Shown here: positions 1-7,860 of the stretch, one piece after another | How the letters are laid out: every line of letters begins with the position of its first letter | Numbering within the stretch: position 1 is the stretch's first letter | Assembly (NCBI GenBank): GCA_947166275.1 | Contig: CAMVDP010000017.1 | Coordinates: forward strand, 1-41,661 | From: an uncultured Clostridia bacterium | GTDB taxonomy: Bacteria; Bacillota; Clostridia; Oscillospirales; Ruminococcaceae | Length of the DNA stretch: 41,661 nt | Reading direction: 5' to 3' | Notes under the pieces: generated by a model | Told to the model about the DNA's origin: nothing | Databases searched by the model: none | What the model saw: only the letters and a program-made list of their open reading frames with translations | Made by a program: the position numbers and the translations under genes

Positions 1-733
1 TCACGGTGATCTGCTGCAGCGACGTTCTCACCTGATCGGACAGGCGCGAGCTGTTGCCGTACAGCGACGCGAGCACATCGGGAAGATTTGTGACTTTCAG
101 TATCGGAGCAAGCTCATCGAGCTGCTTCTGTGTTACGATCACATTCTTCTTTGCTTCCGTCATATCGAAGCCGGAGTCTGTCTTAAGGCGGTTGTTGACC
201 TTGACTGGCTTGCCGTTGTCATCGGTCTCTTCCTTCTCAACGTATGTGAGCGTAGTGCCGTCCTTGATGAACTCAAGCACCGCGTTATAGTCGTCGGGGC
301 TTGCCATGAGAGTCTGTGCTATATCCACCTCACGCGCCGCGCTTACTATTGCGTTGATGTCATCGCCGCCGAAGTGCTCCATGTGCGTCATAGGCTTATA
401 GACAACATCGATGACGCCGAAGAGTATAACGAACGTGAGTACCATAGGCAGACAGCCGCCGGTGGGGTTATAGCCCTCCTTCTGGAGCTTCATCAGCTCC
501 TCCTGCTGTTTCTGCTGATTGTTCTTGTACTTGGTCTGTATTTCGCGCACTCTCGGCATATAAAGCTGAGAGATAGCGGTATTTTTCTGTTGTTTGAGGT
601 TTATCGGGAACATCGCCGCACGCATGATGAGCGTGAAAATGATGATCGCCCAGCCGACATTCTGTACGAGGGCATAGCATACCCACATTACATATCCGAG
701 CGGTACTCCCACCAAAGTATACAGGAAGTTAAT
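1..733 (-). CDS. yidC: YidC/Oxa1-family membrane protein insertase, C-terminal part outside window
   Basis: Inserts proteins into the cytoplasmic membrane, alone or with SecYEG. The readable N-terminal ~244 residues contain the short Gram-positive type first membrane segment (VGVPLGYVMW), the hydrophilic loop with KYKNNQQKQQEELMKL, and the NPTGGCLPM motif that precedes the second conserved membrane segment. After VVYKPM the protein continues for more than 120 polar residues and has not reached the next membrane segment at the window edge, so it carries a large extracytoplasmic or loop insertion. It is the last gene of the rpmH-rnpA-yidD-yidC operon and begins 18 bases after yidD. No ATG lies near the expected start: after the in-frame stop at 737-739 the codons are ATT ATT AAC TTC CTG. 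An AGGGTGAT ribosome-binding site sits at a good distance from the ATT codons, so I placed the start at ATT 731-733. TTG at 713-715 is the alternative. Confidence 0.9.
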   Translation of the reverse strand, partial: MNFLYTLVGVPLGYVMWVCYALVQNVGWAIIIFTLIMRAAMFPINLKQQKNTAISQLYMPRVREIQTKYKNNQQKQQEELMKLQKEGYNPTGGCLPMVLTFVILFGVIDVVYKPMTHMEHFGGDDINAIVSAAREVDIAQTLMASPDDYNAVLEFIKDGTTLTYVEKEETDDNGKPVKVNNRLKTDSGFDMTEAKKNVIVTQKQLDELAPILKVTNLPDVLASLYGNSSRLSDQVRTSLQQITV

Positions 734-751
734 AATTTATCACCCTTTATT

Positions 752-1033
752 TTACTTTTGCCGATCCTTATCTTGTTTCTCTTTTGTCTTGTTTTTACCC
801 GTGCGGTCAAAAAAACTGAACTCTTCCGGGACCGGGTCATATCCCCCCGCGCTGAACGGGTTGCACCGAGCTATCCTTTTTACAGTCAAATAGCCGCCCT
901 TGACAGAACCGAACCGTCTTATCGCATTGATCCCGTAAGCGGAACAAGTCGGATAAAACCGGCAGCAAGGCGGCTTAATTTTAGACAATGTGATCCTGTA
1001 AAGCTTTATCAGTCCGATCAGTAGATATTTCAT
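752..1033 (-). CDS. yidD: YidD, membrane protein insertion efficiency factor
   Basis: Small amphipathic membrane-associated protein that assists YidC-dependent insertion. The 93 residues match the family in length. They contain its conserved core: LIxLYRxTLS near the start, the cysteine motif CCRFYPTCSAYG around residues 23-34, IRRFGSVKGG, and RCNPFSAGGYDPVP around residues 57-70. A charged Lys-rich tail follows. It sits between rnpA (21 bases upstream) and yidC (18 bases downstream), the standard arrangement in this operon. Its ribosome-binding site is weak, which suggests translation coupled to rnpA. Family assignment is secure; the exact mechanism is not known from sequence. Confidence 0.95.
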   Translation of the reverse strand: MKYLLIGLIKLYRITLSKIKPPCCRFYPTCSAYGINAIRRFGSVKGGYLTVKRIARCNPFSAGGYDPVPEEFSFFDRTGKNKTKEKQDKDRQK

Positions 1034-1054
1034 TGGTACATTTCCGGGGGCGTC

Positions 1055-1438
1055 TTATCCGCCCTTTTTATCCACGTTGTCTTTTCCCAGAAGAAGAGGT
1101 CTGAGCTTCACACGCATGGTACCCAGTATCTGCGTCGATTTGAGCGTAGGTGTTTTGTCCCTCGCCACGAATATAAAGTCAAATCGTTTTTCTGTCATTG
1201 CCGTAAGCTCATTGTCGAAGATACGGAAAGCCTCACGGATAATTCTTCTTGAACGGTTCCTCGCGACCGCGCCCCCGACTTTTTTCCCTGTTACGATGCC
1301 GCATCTGTTGCGGCGGCGGTTATTGGGCTTATAGTAACACACAAAGCCATAACTCGGACAGGAACTTCCTTTTTTAAAAAGGTATCGGAACTCGCGGTCC
1401 TTCTTGATAGCGTAAAACCGTTTTGAGAACTCACCCAT
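1055..1438 (-). CDS. rnpA: Ribonuclease P protein component
   Basis: Protein subunit of RNase P, which with the RnpB RNA removes the 5' leader of tRNA precursors. The 127 residues show the family signature: an N-terminal REFRYLFKKG strand, VGGAVARNRSRRIIREAFR (the RNR motif that binds RNA, around residues 53-71), and the C-terminal DFIFVARDKTP strand. Its ATG lies 4 bases after the rpmH stop codon, so the two genes are co-transcribed and probably translationally coupled. The site before the ATG (GAGAGA) is a poor Shine-Dalgarno sequence. The C-terminal tail beyond the core domain is Lys/Gly-rich and probably disordered. Confidence 0.97.
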   Translation of the reverse strand: MGEFSKRFYAIKKDREFRYLFKKGSSCPSYGFVCYYKPNNRRRNRCGIVTGKKVGGAVARNRSRRIIREAFRIFDNELTAMTEKRFDFIFVARDKTPTLKSTQILGTMRVKLRPLLLGKDNVDKKGG

Positions 1439-1442
1439 TCTC

Positions 1443-1577
1443 TCAATATGTGAGCTGTTTTCTGCCCTTTGCGCGTCTTCTTGCGAGTACCTTGCGGCCG
1501 TTAGCCGTTCTCATTCTTTTTCTGAAGCCATGCTCAACTTTTCTCTGGCGCTTTTTGGGCTGATATGTTCTTTTCAT
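1443..1577 (-). CDS. rpmH: 50S ribosomal protein L34
   Basis: A 44-residue, extremely basic protein of the large ribosomal subunit. The translation begins [18 protein letters not shown] and ends GRKQLTY, with the hallmark RKRMRT and [13 protein letters not shown] segments in the middle. The start is fixed by GGAGGT eight bases before the ATG. It is the first gene of the operon and lies behind a perfect promoter. It is usually next to dnaA in Firmicutes; here the upstream neighbour is an EAL/HDOD gene in the same orientation. Confidence 0.98.
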   Translation of the reverse strand: MKRTYQPKKRQRKVEHGFRKRMRTANGRKVLARRRAKGRKQLTY

Positions 1578-1652
1578 GTCGATTACCTCCGTTTCAAATT
1601 ATTTCTCATATTGCTATCGGGGCATACTTCCCCCATAAAATACAGCTATATT

Positions 1653-1681
1653 ATTATAAACAAATTTTATCCCCTTGTCAA
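1653..1681 (-). promoter_or_regulatory. Consensus sigma-A promoter of the rpmH operon
   Basis: On the minus strand TTGACA (1676-1681) is followed after exactly 17 bases by TATAAT (1653-1658). Both hexamers match the vegetative sigma factor consensus in all positions. It lies about 75 bases upstream of rpmH and fits the high expression expected of ribosomal protein L34. Confidence 0.93.
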
Positions 1682-1726
1682 GAGGGAAAAAGCATTTTCC
1701 GTATTTTTTTGAATTGCCGGAGCCTA

Positions 1727-2947
1727 TCACGCGAAATTTCCGTACTTTTTCACAAAATTCTGCGCCTCGATATACTCATTTGCCAGCACATCAAACTCTA
1801 TATTGCACACAGCGGCAAGCATGGACACGCTCTCCCACTCGCCGTTCTCATAGCTGCGGGACAGATTGAAGATATCTCCGAACACGCCGCCGCCGGTGAT
1901 ACCCTCTTTTATCTCCTGCGACACGGGAAGGTCCGCGAGCGCCCTTGTTAACGCCTCTTCATCCTTACTGCCGGTGACTATCGAGATAAGACCCATGAGG
2001 TACACCTCGTTGCTGCGCGAACCTACTCCGCCGCCGGAATTACGCGAGATCTGCTCGCAGAACCTCGCCCTGAACAGCGCGAGCTTCAGGATCTCTGCAG
2101 GCGAGTTACGGTTGAGCCTTTGCAGACCCACGAGATAGATCCACTCCTTGAGCCTGTCAATACCGAGCATGACGAGTGCCTGCTTTACCGTCGATACGGA
2201 GTTGCCCTTATCGGCGCAGAGCTGATTGATGACCTTCAGAAGCTTTATGGTAAGCACCGGGTCGGTGGAGATCACCGCTGAAATGTACTCGATGTTGGGG
2301 TCGGGGCTGTACAGCAGAGCAAGTATCTGCAGAAACGTCTTTATCATCGGACCGCCCGAGCGCTTTGTCTCAAGCACGGGGCGCGAAAAAAAGCTGCCGT
2401 AAACATAGTCGACGTCTATTTCCCGTGCGAATTCGAAGTTCTCCTGCTCCTCTACGCAATCCGCGAGAGCGCGCTTTCCGCGTTCATGACACTTCTTGAC
2501 CGTATATGCGATCTCATCGCTGTCGGAATTGATATCGAAGCGCAGGATATCCGCAAAGTTGAAAAGCTGTTCATTATCCTCGTTGTATAATACGCCGGAC
2601 AAGGCTATCGTATAGCCGAGTCTTTTCAGTCTCATGCACTGTTGGAGCGACACCGGATCCGCGAGAAGCTCGGTCGGCAGCTCTATGACCAGCATATCCT
2701 TGAGGAACAGCTCATGGAAATTGTTGTCGAGCAGCAGTTGGGAAAACCTGATATACGCTATCTTCTTGTCGAAAATAGCGTCCATGTTGCGTTTTATGTA
2801 ATCTTTGGCTTCATCGATCTCGGAATTATTCACAAGCGATTCGTCGCCGAGAGGATTTCTTTTGCTTGCAAAGGAGTACAGCATCTGATACATATCTGTA
2901 CCGCCGCTCTGATTAAAAACGGCCTGCTTTGAAATAAGAAAGCCCAT
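1727..2947 (-). CDS. EAL-like and HDOD domain signalling protein (YuxH type)
   Basis: Cytoplasmic signalling protein of 406 residues. The first ~205 residues form an EAL-like domain that is degenerate. The usual start is replaced by LISKQAVFNQSGGTDMYQMLYS, DDFG is absent (SGVLYN in its place), and the loop that is AEGVE(T) in active enzymes reads ADCVEE. The C-terminal fold signature YGSFFSRP is kept. Residues ~205-400 match an HDOD domain (IEYISAVISTDPVLTIKLLKVIN, VKQALVMLGIDRLKEWIYL). Active EAL domains hydrolyse cyclic di-GMP; this one probably cannot and may bind ligand or protein instead. The ABC ATPase gene lies 110 bases upstream on the same strand, with a strong hairpin between. The target of the protein is unknown. 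Confidence 0.88.
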   Translation of the reverse strand: MGFLISKQAVFNQSGGTDMYQMLYSFASKRNPLGDESLVNNSEIDEAKDYIKRNMDAIFDKKIAYIRFSQLLLDNNFHELFLKDMLVIELPTELLADPVSLQQCMRLKRLGYTIALSGVLYNEDNEQLFNFADILRFDINSDSDEIAYTVKKCHERGKRALADCVEEQENFEFAREIDVDYVYGSFFSRPVLETKRSGGPMIKTFLQILALLYSPDPNIEYISAVISTDPVLTIKLLKVINQLCADKGNSVSTVKQALVMLGIDRLKEWIYLVGLQRLNRNSPAEILKLALFRARFCEQISRNSGGGVGSRSNEVYLMGLISIVTGSKDEEALTRALADLPVSQEIKEGITGGGVFGDIFNLSRSYENGEWESVSMLAAVCNIEFDVLANEYIEAQNFVKKYGNFA

Positions 2948-3004
2948 TTATCGTTTGTCCCTTCTTTATTTTTATCCGTCTGAACAAACCACCGGTTCAT
3001 ACGT

Positions 3005-3027
3005 ATTCCCCGCCGCAGGCGGGGAAT
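3005..3027. repeat. Perfect 10-bp inverted repeat between ABC ATPase and EAL/HDOD genes
   Basis: ATTCCCCGCC and GGCGGGGAAT are separated by three bases (GCA). The hairpin would be very stable. On the minus strand it lies between the ABC ATPase stop and the EAL/HDOD start but is not followed by a T-run, so it is not a textbook terminator. It could be a transcript-stabilising or processing hairpin. Confidence 0.75.
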
Positions 3028-3057
3028 GCGCGATCTGACGTTGGATCCACGGTTTTA

Positions 3058-3759
3058 TCACCACTCGATCTCCTCTACAGGGGTCGGGTGTTCATTTATG
3101 ACCTCGTCTATAACTCTGCTGTTTTTGAGGTAGATAACTCTGTCCGCCATAGGAGCGATCGCGGAGTTATGCGTGACAAGCACGACAGTCATACCGCGCC
3201 GGCGGCAAGTGTCCTGGAGCAGCTTGAGTATCATCTTTCCGGTGTTGTAGTCAAGTGCGCCCGTAGGCTCGTCGCACAACAGCAGCTTAGGCTTCTTTGC
3301 GAGAGCCCTAGCTATCGCAACTCTCTGCTGCTCACCGCCGGAAAGCTGGGCGGGGAAGTTGTCGAGTCTTTCTCCGAGCCCAACCTGCTCAAGTATCTCG
3401 TCAGCGGGAATGAAGTCCTTGCAGGTCTGCGCCGCAAGCTCGACATTCTCTCTTGCTGTAAGGTTCTGTATCAGATTGTAGAACTGGAAGATGAAGCCTA
3501 TCTCATATCTGCGGTAGGTTATCAGCTCCCGCCGGGTATATCCCGCGATGTTTTTACCGTCAACGAGCATAGTGCCGCTGTCCGCGGTATCCATGCCGCC
3601 AAGCATATTGAGCACCGTTGTCTTTCCCGAGCCCGAAGGTCCGAGCACGATGGCAAGCTCGCCCTTTTCGATATCGAAGGTAATACCGTCGGATGCGTTG
3701 ATCGTGATCTCGCCCATTTTATAGCGCTTATAAACGTCTTTGACGGAAACAAATCCCAC
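3058..3759 (-). CDS. ABC transporter ATP-binding protein, LolD/MacB type
   Basis: ATPase of 233 residues of the family that drives lipoprotein release, peptide export or MacB-type mechanotransmission. Walker A is GPSGSGKT (residues 40-47), the Q-loop is at FQFYN (~91-95), the signature is LSGGEQQR (139-146), Walker B is LLLCDEPTG (159-167), and the switch His is in VTHN (~195-198). All catalytic residues are intact. The start is GTG at 3757-3759, supported by AAAGGAG seven bases upstream. No permease gene is adjacent: the upstream neighbour is the FapA-like gene (45 bases away) and the downstream neighbour is the EAL/HDOD gene. Its membrane partner must be elsewhere, so substrate cannot be assigned. 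Confidence 0.93.
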   Translation of the reverse strand: MGFVSVKDVYKRYKMGEITINASDGITFDIEKGELAIVLGPSGSGKTTVLNMLGGMDTADSGTMLVDGKNIAGYTRRELITYRRYEIGFIFQFYNLIQNLTARENVELAAQTCKDFIPADEILEQVGLGERLDNFPAQLSGGEQQRVAIARALAKKPKLLLCDEPTGALDYNTGKMILKLLQDTCRRRGMTVVLVTHNSAIAPMADRVIYLKNSRVIDEVINEHPTPVEEIEW

Positions 3760-3804
3760 CGCGATACTCCTTTCGTCTGCACTTATGCGAGGATGCGACC
3801 CGGA

Positions 3805-5169
3805 TCACTTGATAACTACGTCCTTCGCCTCATTCATACGTATCGTGCAGGCACCGTTCTTCTGCGCCACCACAAGCTGAGCGTTGTTTATTCTCACCGT
3901 AACGCCGGGGAATATACCGCGCTTGACCTTTACGCACAGGTCGTTGGTATTCTCTATCTCATGCTCGATGTCGGCGATACGCTCGTTGGTCTCCTTGATA
4001 AGACCCATGTGACCGAACTTTGCCTTTATCGAACGCTTGAGCATCTCTTCTCTCTCGGGCGGGAGCGCAGACACCTTCTTCTGCTGCTGAAGCGTGGTAA
4101 CGACCATGTCAAGCTGGGTGAGCTGGTTCTCATAGCCCTGGAGCTGCTTTTTCAGCTCCGCGAGCTCCTCTGCCAGCACTGCCACGTTTCCGAGCACGAT
4201 AAGAGTACGCACATACGAGTCCGAGCCTATATAGTTCACTTCGATATCCGACAGGCAGGTGTACTTGCCGCCGACGATGACCGATTTGCCGCCGAGCACA
4301 TTGAGAGGTCCGTTACATACAACGGTACAGCCTACGAAGCTCTGCGCTTTGATGGAGCCTTCAGCGGTTATCTCCGAGTTCTCACCGAAGTTGACAGAAA
4401 TATCGCCGCCCGCCTTTATCTTCGAGCTCACAAATCCGAGCTTGGCGGTAATGTTGCCGTCAGCCTCGATAGTCGCGCCGGTAACGTTGCCGGCTATGTT
4501 CACGTTGCCGCCGGAACGCACAACGAAGCCCTCGTTGACATTGCCCTTGATCGTGATATCACCGATGAAATCAATGTTTCCCACTGAAAGGTCGACATCG
4601 CTCACCACGACTTCCTTATCCACGACAAAGTGGTCCTTGTTCCAGCGCAGGTTACCCTGTATCGCAGCAACAAGGTGCTCACCGTCCTCGCTGAGCGCAA
4701 CGCCGTTGCCCACGGTTATCTTTGCGGGCTTGCCGGGGTACTGCGGAAGCTCGATGCCGCGTATGTCGCGTCCCGGAGAGCCGGTAGTTTCAGGGAATAT
4801 GTCGGCGATTACGGTATCCTTCTCTATATTCTCGATCAGTCCGAGGTCACGGAAGTCGACGTTTCCGAACTCGTCCGCCTTCATCTGCGCACCGCTCTTG
4901 CGCTCATAATGATATGTAAGATACCCGTTTCTGCCGTCAACGGGCGGGTCGCCCGAAGCAACGAGCACGCTGAGTCCGCCGTTGGTAAAAGCTTCCTTGA
5001 TCGCGTCTTCATTGATATTGTATCTGATACCATTGAGCGCGAGCTGCTCACGCACCGAAGCGTCGGTGGCAGGTTTGCCGCCGTTCTTCTCCGGCTCTAT
5101 GCTGAGTCGTGCGTTCATGAACTTTTCATCGATCTCGAGTTTGATAACAGCATCGATAGGATTTGCCAT
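3805..5169 (-). CDS. FapA family protein (DUF342)
   Basis: A 454-residue protein of the DUF342/FapA family. The N-terminal part is mixed alpha/beta. Residues ~170-310 show a beta-helix-like run of short Gly-rich strands (for example VRSGGNVNIAGNVTGATIEADGN is the repeating style, with GNI/GNV/GDI turns). A coiled coil follows at ~325-405 (LAEELAELKKQLQGYENQL and later EETNERI-type heptads), then a short C-terminal beta domain. The family was named from a flagellar assembly annotation but occurs in non-motile Clostridia, and no flagellar gene is visible here. It is encoded upstream of the ABC ATPase and probably shares its transcript. A -10-like TATAAT at 5290-5295 implies a leader of about 110 bases. 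Confidence 0.88.
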   Translation of the reverse strand: MANPIDAVIKLEIDEKFMNARLSIEPEKNGGKPATDASVREQLALNGIRYNINEDAIKEAFTNGGLSVLVASGDPPVDGRNGYLTYHYERKSGAQMKADEFGNVDFRDLGLIENIEKDTVIADIFPETTGSPGRDIRGIELPQYPGKPAKITVGNGVALSEDGEHLVAAIQGNLRWNKDHFVVDKEVVVSDVDLSVGNIDFIGDITIKGNVNEGFVVRSGGNVNIAGNVTGATIEADGNITAKLGFVSSKIKAGGDISVNFGENSEITAEGSIKAQSFVGCTVVCNGPLNVLGGKSVIVGGKYTCLSDIEVNYIGSDSYVRTLIVLGNVAVLAEELAELKKQLQGYENQLTQLDMVVTTLQQQKKVSALPPEREEMLKRSIKAKFGHMGLIKETNERIADIEHEIENTNDLCVKVKRGIFPGVTVRINNAQLVVAQKNGACTIRMNEAKDVVIK

Positions 5170-5199
5170 GTCATATCATCTCTTTCCGTTGGAAATTAG

Positions 5200-5295
5200 T
5201 GCGGCAAGCGGGCGGTCTGATCTGCTGCCGCCGCGTAAAAACAATCTGTCCGCCGCAAGTATTTGCGTCATCGCATAATACATCAATTTATTATA
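5200..5295 (-). promoter_or_regulatory. Structured 5' leader and -10 element upstream of the FapA-like gene
   Basis: TATAAT on the minus strand (5290-5295) lacks a good -35 element. The presumed leader contains alternative pairings. One is a small hairpin, CGCAA/TTGCG (5254-5267). The other is a long-range stem between 5252-5257 and 5200-5205 (TGCGGC with GCCGCA) enclosing a CCGCC/GGCGG hairpin (5211-5232). The two share bases 5254-5257 and exclude each other. It does not match a riboswitch class I can recall. Confidence 0.45.
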
Positions 5296-5395
5296 TCACA
5301 TTTTTTTCAGAATTTCTACAATTTTTCAAAATTATTTTTATCCCAATGTAGAAAAAATCACTAAAAATTTAAGCAAAAGCACTAAATTCCGATGT

Positions 5396-7768
5396 TTATA
5401 CCTTCTCTATCTTCGCAAAAGCCACCGCAAGCTTTTTGGTACCGCCCTCGTCGAAGCTTATCTCAAGCAGCGTGTCATTGCCGAGCGGAGTAGCGGAGAT
5501 CACCGTGCCTTCACCGAATTTACGGTGCTTCACGCGGTCTCCGGGCGCGAAGGACTGCGCAGTTCTTGCAGCGGGAGCCGGCTTCGACGCTTTCGCGGCA
5601 GCCTTATCCTGAAGGTATGTGGACTGCTTTCTGCCGCCGTAGGTACGCTCGCTCATAGCTGCAGCGCGCGCGGTCTTGTCGGAAAGCTCGATATACTGCT
5701 GTGGGATCTCGTTTATAAATCTTGACATCTTGTTGCGCTGGGTCTGACCGTAGAGTACCCTCTGCTCCGCAGCAGTGATGAACAGACGCTTCTTGGCGCG
5801 CGTTATCGCCACATAGCAGAGTCTCCTGTCCTCCTCAAGCTCGTACATATCACCGAGACTGCGATAGCTCGGGAATATGTTCTCCTCCGCGCCGACGATG
5901 TATACGTTCTCGAACTCCAGGCCCTTCGCGGAGTGCATGGTCATCAGCGTCACGCGATCCTGGCTGTCATCGTACTTGTCGATATCGGAGATAAGAGCTA
6001 CCTGCTCAAGAAAATCGAACAGCGAGTGGCTGTCGGGATTATCTTCAGCGAAGGTCATCATAGATGACTTGAGCTCCTCGATGTTTTCAAGCCTGCCGAT
6101 ACCCTCTTCGCCCTGAAGCATCAGCATTTCACGGTACCCCGTCTGCTCCAGCAGATCCTCAAGTATATCGGTGAGCTCGCGCTCCTCCGCGGTGTCTATA
6201 AGCTCGCGGAACATCTTCCCTACAGACTTGAGCGCTTTTGACTTCTTGGCGAGCGACGCGAATTCATCGCTTCTCTCCATGACCTCAACGGGTGAGATAC
6301 CGCACGCGTTCGCAACATTCTGCACCTCCGCCCATGTCGCATCGCCTATACCGCGCTTCGGCTCATTGATTATGCGTCCGAGACGCACCGCGTCGTTGGG
6401 ATTGCTCACAACGCTCAGGTACGCGATCATGTCTCGTATCTCCTTGCGGTCATAGAACCTTGTGCCGCCCACGATGACGTACGGTATGCCCATTTTGCCG
6501 AGCGCAAGCTCGAAGCTCTGTGACTGTGCATTGTTGCGGTAGAGTATGGCGTGATCGCAGAAATGCGCACCGTCTTTGGTACGGTTCATTATATCATCAC
6601 CGACGAACTGTACCTCTGCGCGGTCATCGCTGAACCGCATCACGTGTATCTTCTCGCCCTCGCCGAGATCCGACCAGAGCTTCTTTTCCTTATGCTGCGT
6701 ATTGTTGCGGATAACGGTGTTTGCGGCATCAAGAATGTTGCTCGTCGAACGGTAGTTCTGTTCAAGCTTGACTACCTCGCTCTCGAACTCGTCCTCGAAC
6801 GAGAGTATATTCTCTATCGTAGCTCCGCGGAAGCGGTATATCGACTGGTCTTCATCGCCGACAACGCACAGGTTGCCACACTTTCCCGCGAGGAGCTTCA
6901 CGAGCTCGTACTGCGCCTTATTAGTATCCTGATACTCGTCCACCATTATGTAGTCAAAGTGGCTCCGCCAGTACTCAAGCGCCTCGGGATCGGAGCGAAA
7001 CAGCTCCACGGTCTTCATTATGATATCATCAAAATCCAGCGCGTTCGCCGCTTTGAGCCGCGCCTGATAGTCACGGTAAACATCGCGCACGATGCCGAGC
7101 TGGAAGTCTTTTTCTCCGTCCTCTTTGGCGACAGGGAAGTTCTCGGGAGCAATCAGCTTATCCTTCGCGGCGGAAATGGCACCCATAAGCATCTTGGGCG
7201 CAAAGCTCTTGTCAGAAAGGTTCATAGCTTCAAGCACGCTCTTTATCACGCGCTTGCTGTCATCGGCATCATAAATGGCGAAGTTGCTCTGATAGCCGAG
7301 GCTCTCTATGTTTCGGCGCAGTATGCGCACGCAGGTGGAGTGGAACGTGGAAGCCCACACATCTGAAGCTCCCGGCGCGTTCATCTTCTCAAGACGGGTC
7401 TTGAGCTCCTTCGCCGCCTTGTTCGTGAATGTCACCGCGAGTATCTTCCACGGTACGGCGCGGTTATGCCCGATATGCGACGAGAGCCACGCCGTCACTT
7501 CGGGAGTATTTCCGAAAGTGCCCGCAACGTATGCCTCTAAAAAACGCATATCATCATCGGTAAGCTCCGGTACCGCCTCACAGTGGTACGCGTCGCCGAA
7601 CAGCAGCAGATTGGCTATCCTGTTGCACAGAACGGTCGTTTTGCCGCTTCCCGCGCCCGCTATGATAAGAAGCGCACCTTTCGTTCTGAAGATCGCTTTT
7701 TTCTGCATATCGTTGGCACGCTCGAAAAACCTTTCGAGCGCTTTTCTTTTAAGCTCGTTGTACTCCAT
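5396..7768 (-). CDS. pcrA: ATP-dependent DNA helicase PcrA/UvrD
   Basis: Superfamily 1A 3'-5' helicase for nucleotide excision repair, plasmid rolling-circle replication and removal of RecA or stalled polymerase. Motifs in order: AGAGSGKT (37-44), TFTNKAAKEL (motif Ia), VDEYQDTN (II), CVVGDEDQSIYRFRGA (III), EQNYRST (IV), TLMTMHSAKGLEFE (V) and YVAITRAKKRL (VI). The C-terminal ~50 residues (PGDRVKHRKFGEGTV) are the Tudor-like domain typical of PcrA. The open frame begins at 7837, but the ATG at 7766-7768 follows GAAAGGAA closely and starts a normal N-terminus, giving 790 residues. About 45 extra residues lie between motifs I and Ia (~57-105), compared with the compact Bacillus enzyme. It lies downstream of a terminator that ends the SPFH gene. 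Confidence 0.96.
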   Translation of the reverse strand: MEYNELKRKALERFFERANDMQKKAIFRTKGALLIIAGAGSGKTTVLCNRIANLLLFGDAYHCEAVPELTDDDMRFLEAYVAGTFGNTPEVTAWLSSHIGHNRAVPWKILAVTFTNKAAKELKTRLEKMNAPGASDVWASTFHSTCVRILRRNIESLGYQSNFAIYDADDSKRVIKSVLEAMNLSDKSFAPKMLMGAISAAKDKLIAPENFPVAKEDGEKDFQLGIVRDVYRDYQARLKAANALDFDDIIMKTVELFRSDPEALEYWRSHFDYIMVDEYQDTNKAQYELVKLLAGKCGNLCVVGDEDQSIYRFRGATIENILSFEDEFESEVVKLEQNYRSTSNILDAANTVIRNNTQHKEKKLWSDLGEGEKIHVMRFSDDRAEVQFVGDDIMNRTKDGAHFCDHAILYRNNAQSQSFELALGKMGIPYVIVGGTRFYDRKEIRDMIAYLSVVSNPNDAVRLGRIINEPKRGIGDATWAEVQNVANACGISPVEVMERSDEFASLAKKSKALKSVGKMFRELIDTAEERELTDILEDLLEQTGYREMLMLQGEEGIGRLENIEELKSSMMTFAEDNPDSHSLFDFLEQVALISDIDKYDDSQDRVTLMTMHSAKGLEFENVYIVGAEENIFPSYRSLGDMYELEEDRRLCYVAITRAKKRLFITAAEQRVLYGQTQRNKMSRFINEIPQQYIELSDKTARAAAMSERTYGGRKQSTYLQDKAAAKASKPAPAARTAQSFAPGDRVKHRKFGEGTVISATPLGNDTLLEISFDEGGTKKLAVAFAKIEKV

Positions 7769-7800
7769 ATTTTTCCTTTCTTCCGAATAAACACAAAAAC

Positions 7801-7839
7801 AAGTGAGCCGGGCGCGCTTTCGCGCGCCAAGCTTCACTT
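7801..7839 (-). terminator. Intrinsic terminator after the SPFH gene
   Basis: On the minus strand a long GC-rich stem with GGCGCGC and GCGCGCC closes on a GAAA tetraloop, extends outward to AAGTG/CACTT, and is followed by a T-rich stretch (GTTTTTG). It separates the SPFH gene from pcrA. Confidence 0.85.
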
Positions 7840-7860
7840 CCGTTCATATTTCTTATTGCC

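Noticed and set aside
1578-1726. oriC next to rpmH
   Set aside because: No dnaA, no cluster of DnaA boxes and only a promoter in 149 bases.
5169-5295. Possible cyclic di-GMP riboswitch upstream of the FapA-like gene
   Set aside because: The nearby EAL gene made this tempting and ACGCAAA-like bases occur, but the conserved GEMM core segments are missing.
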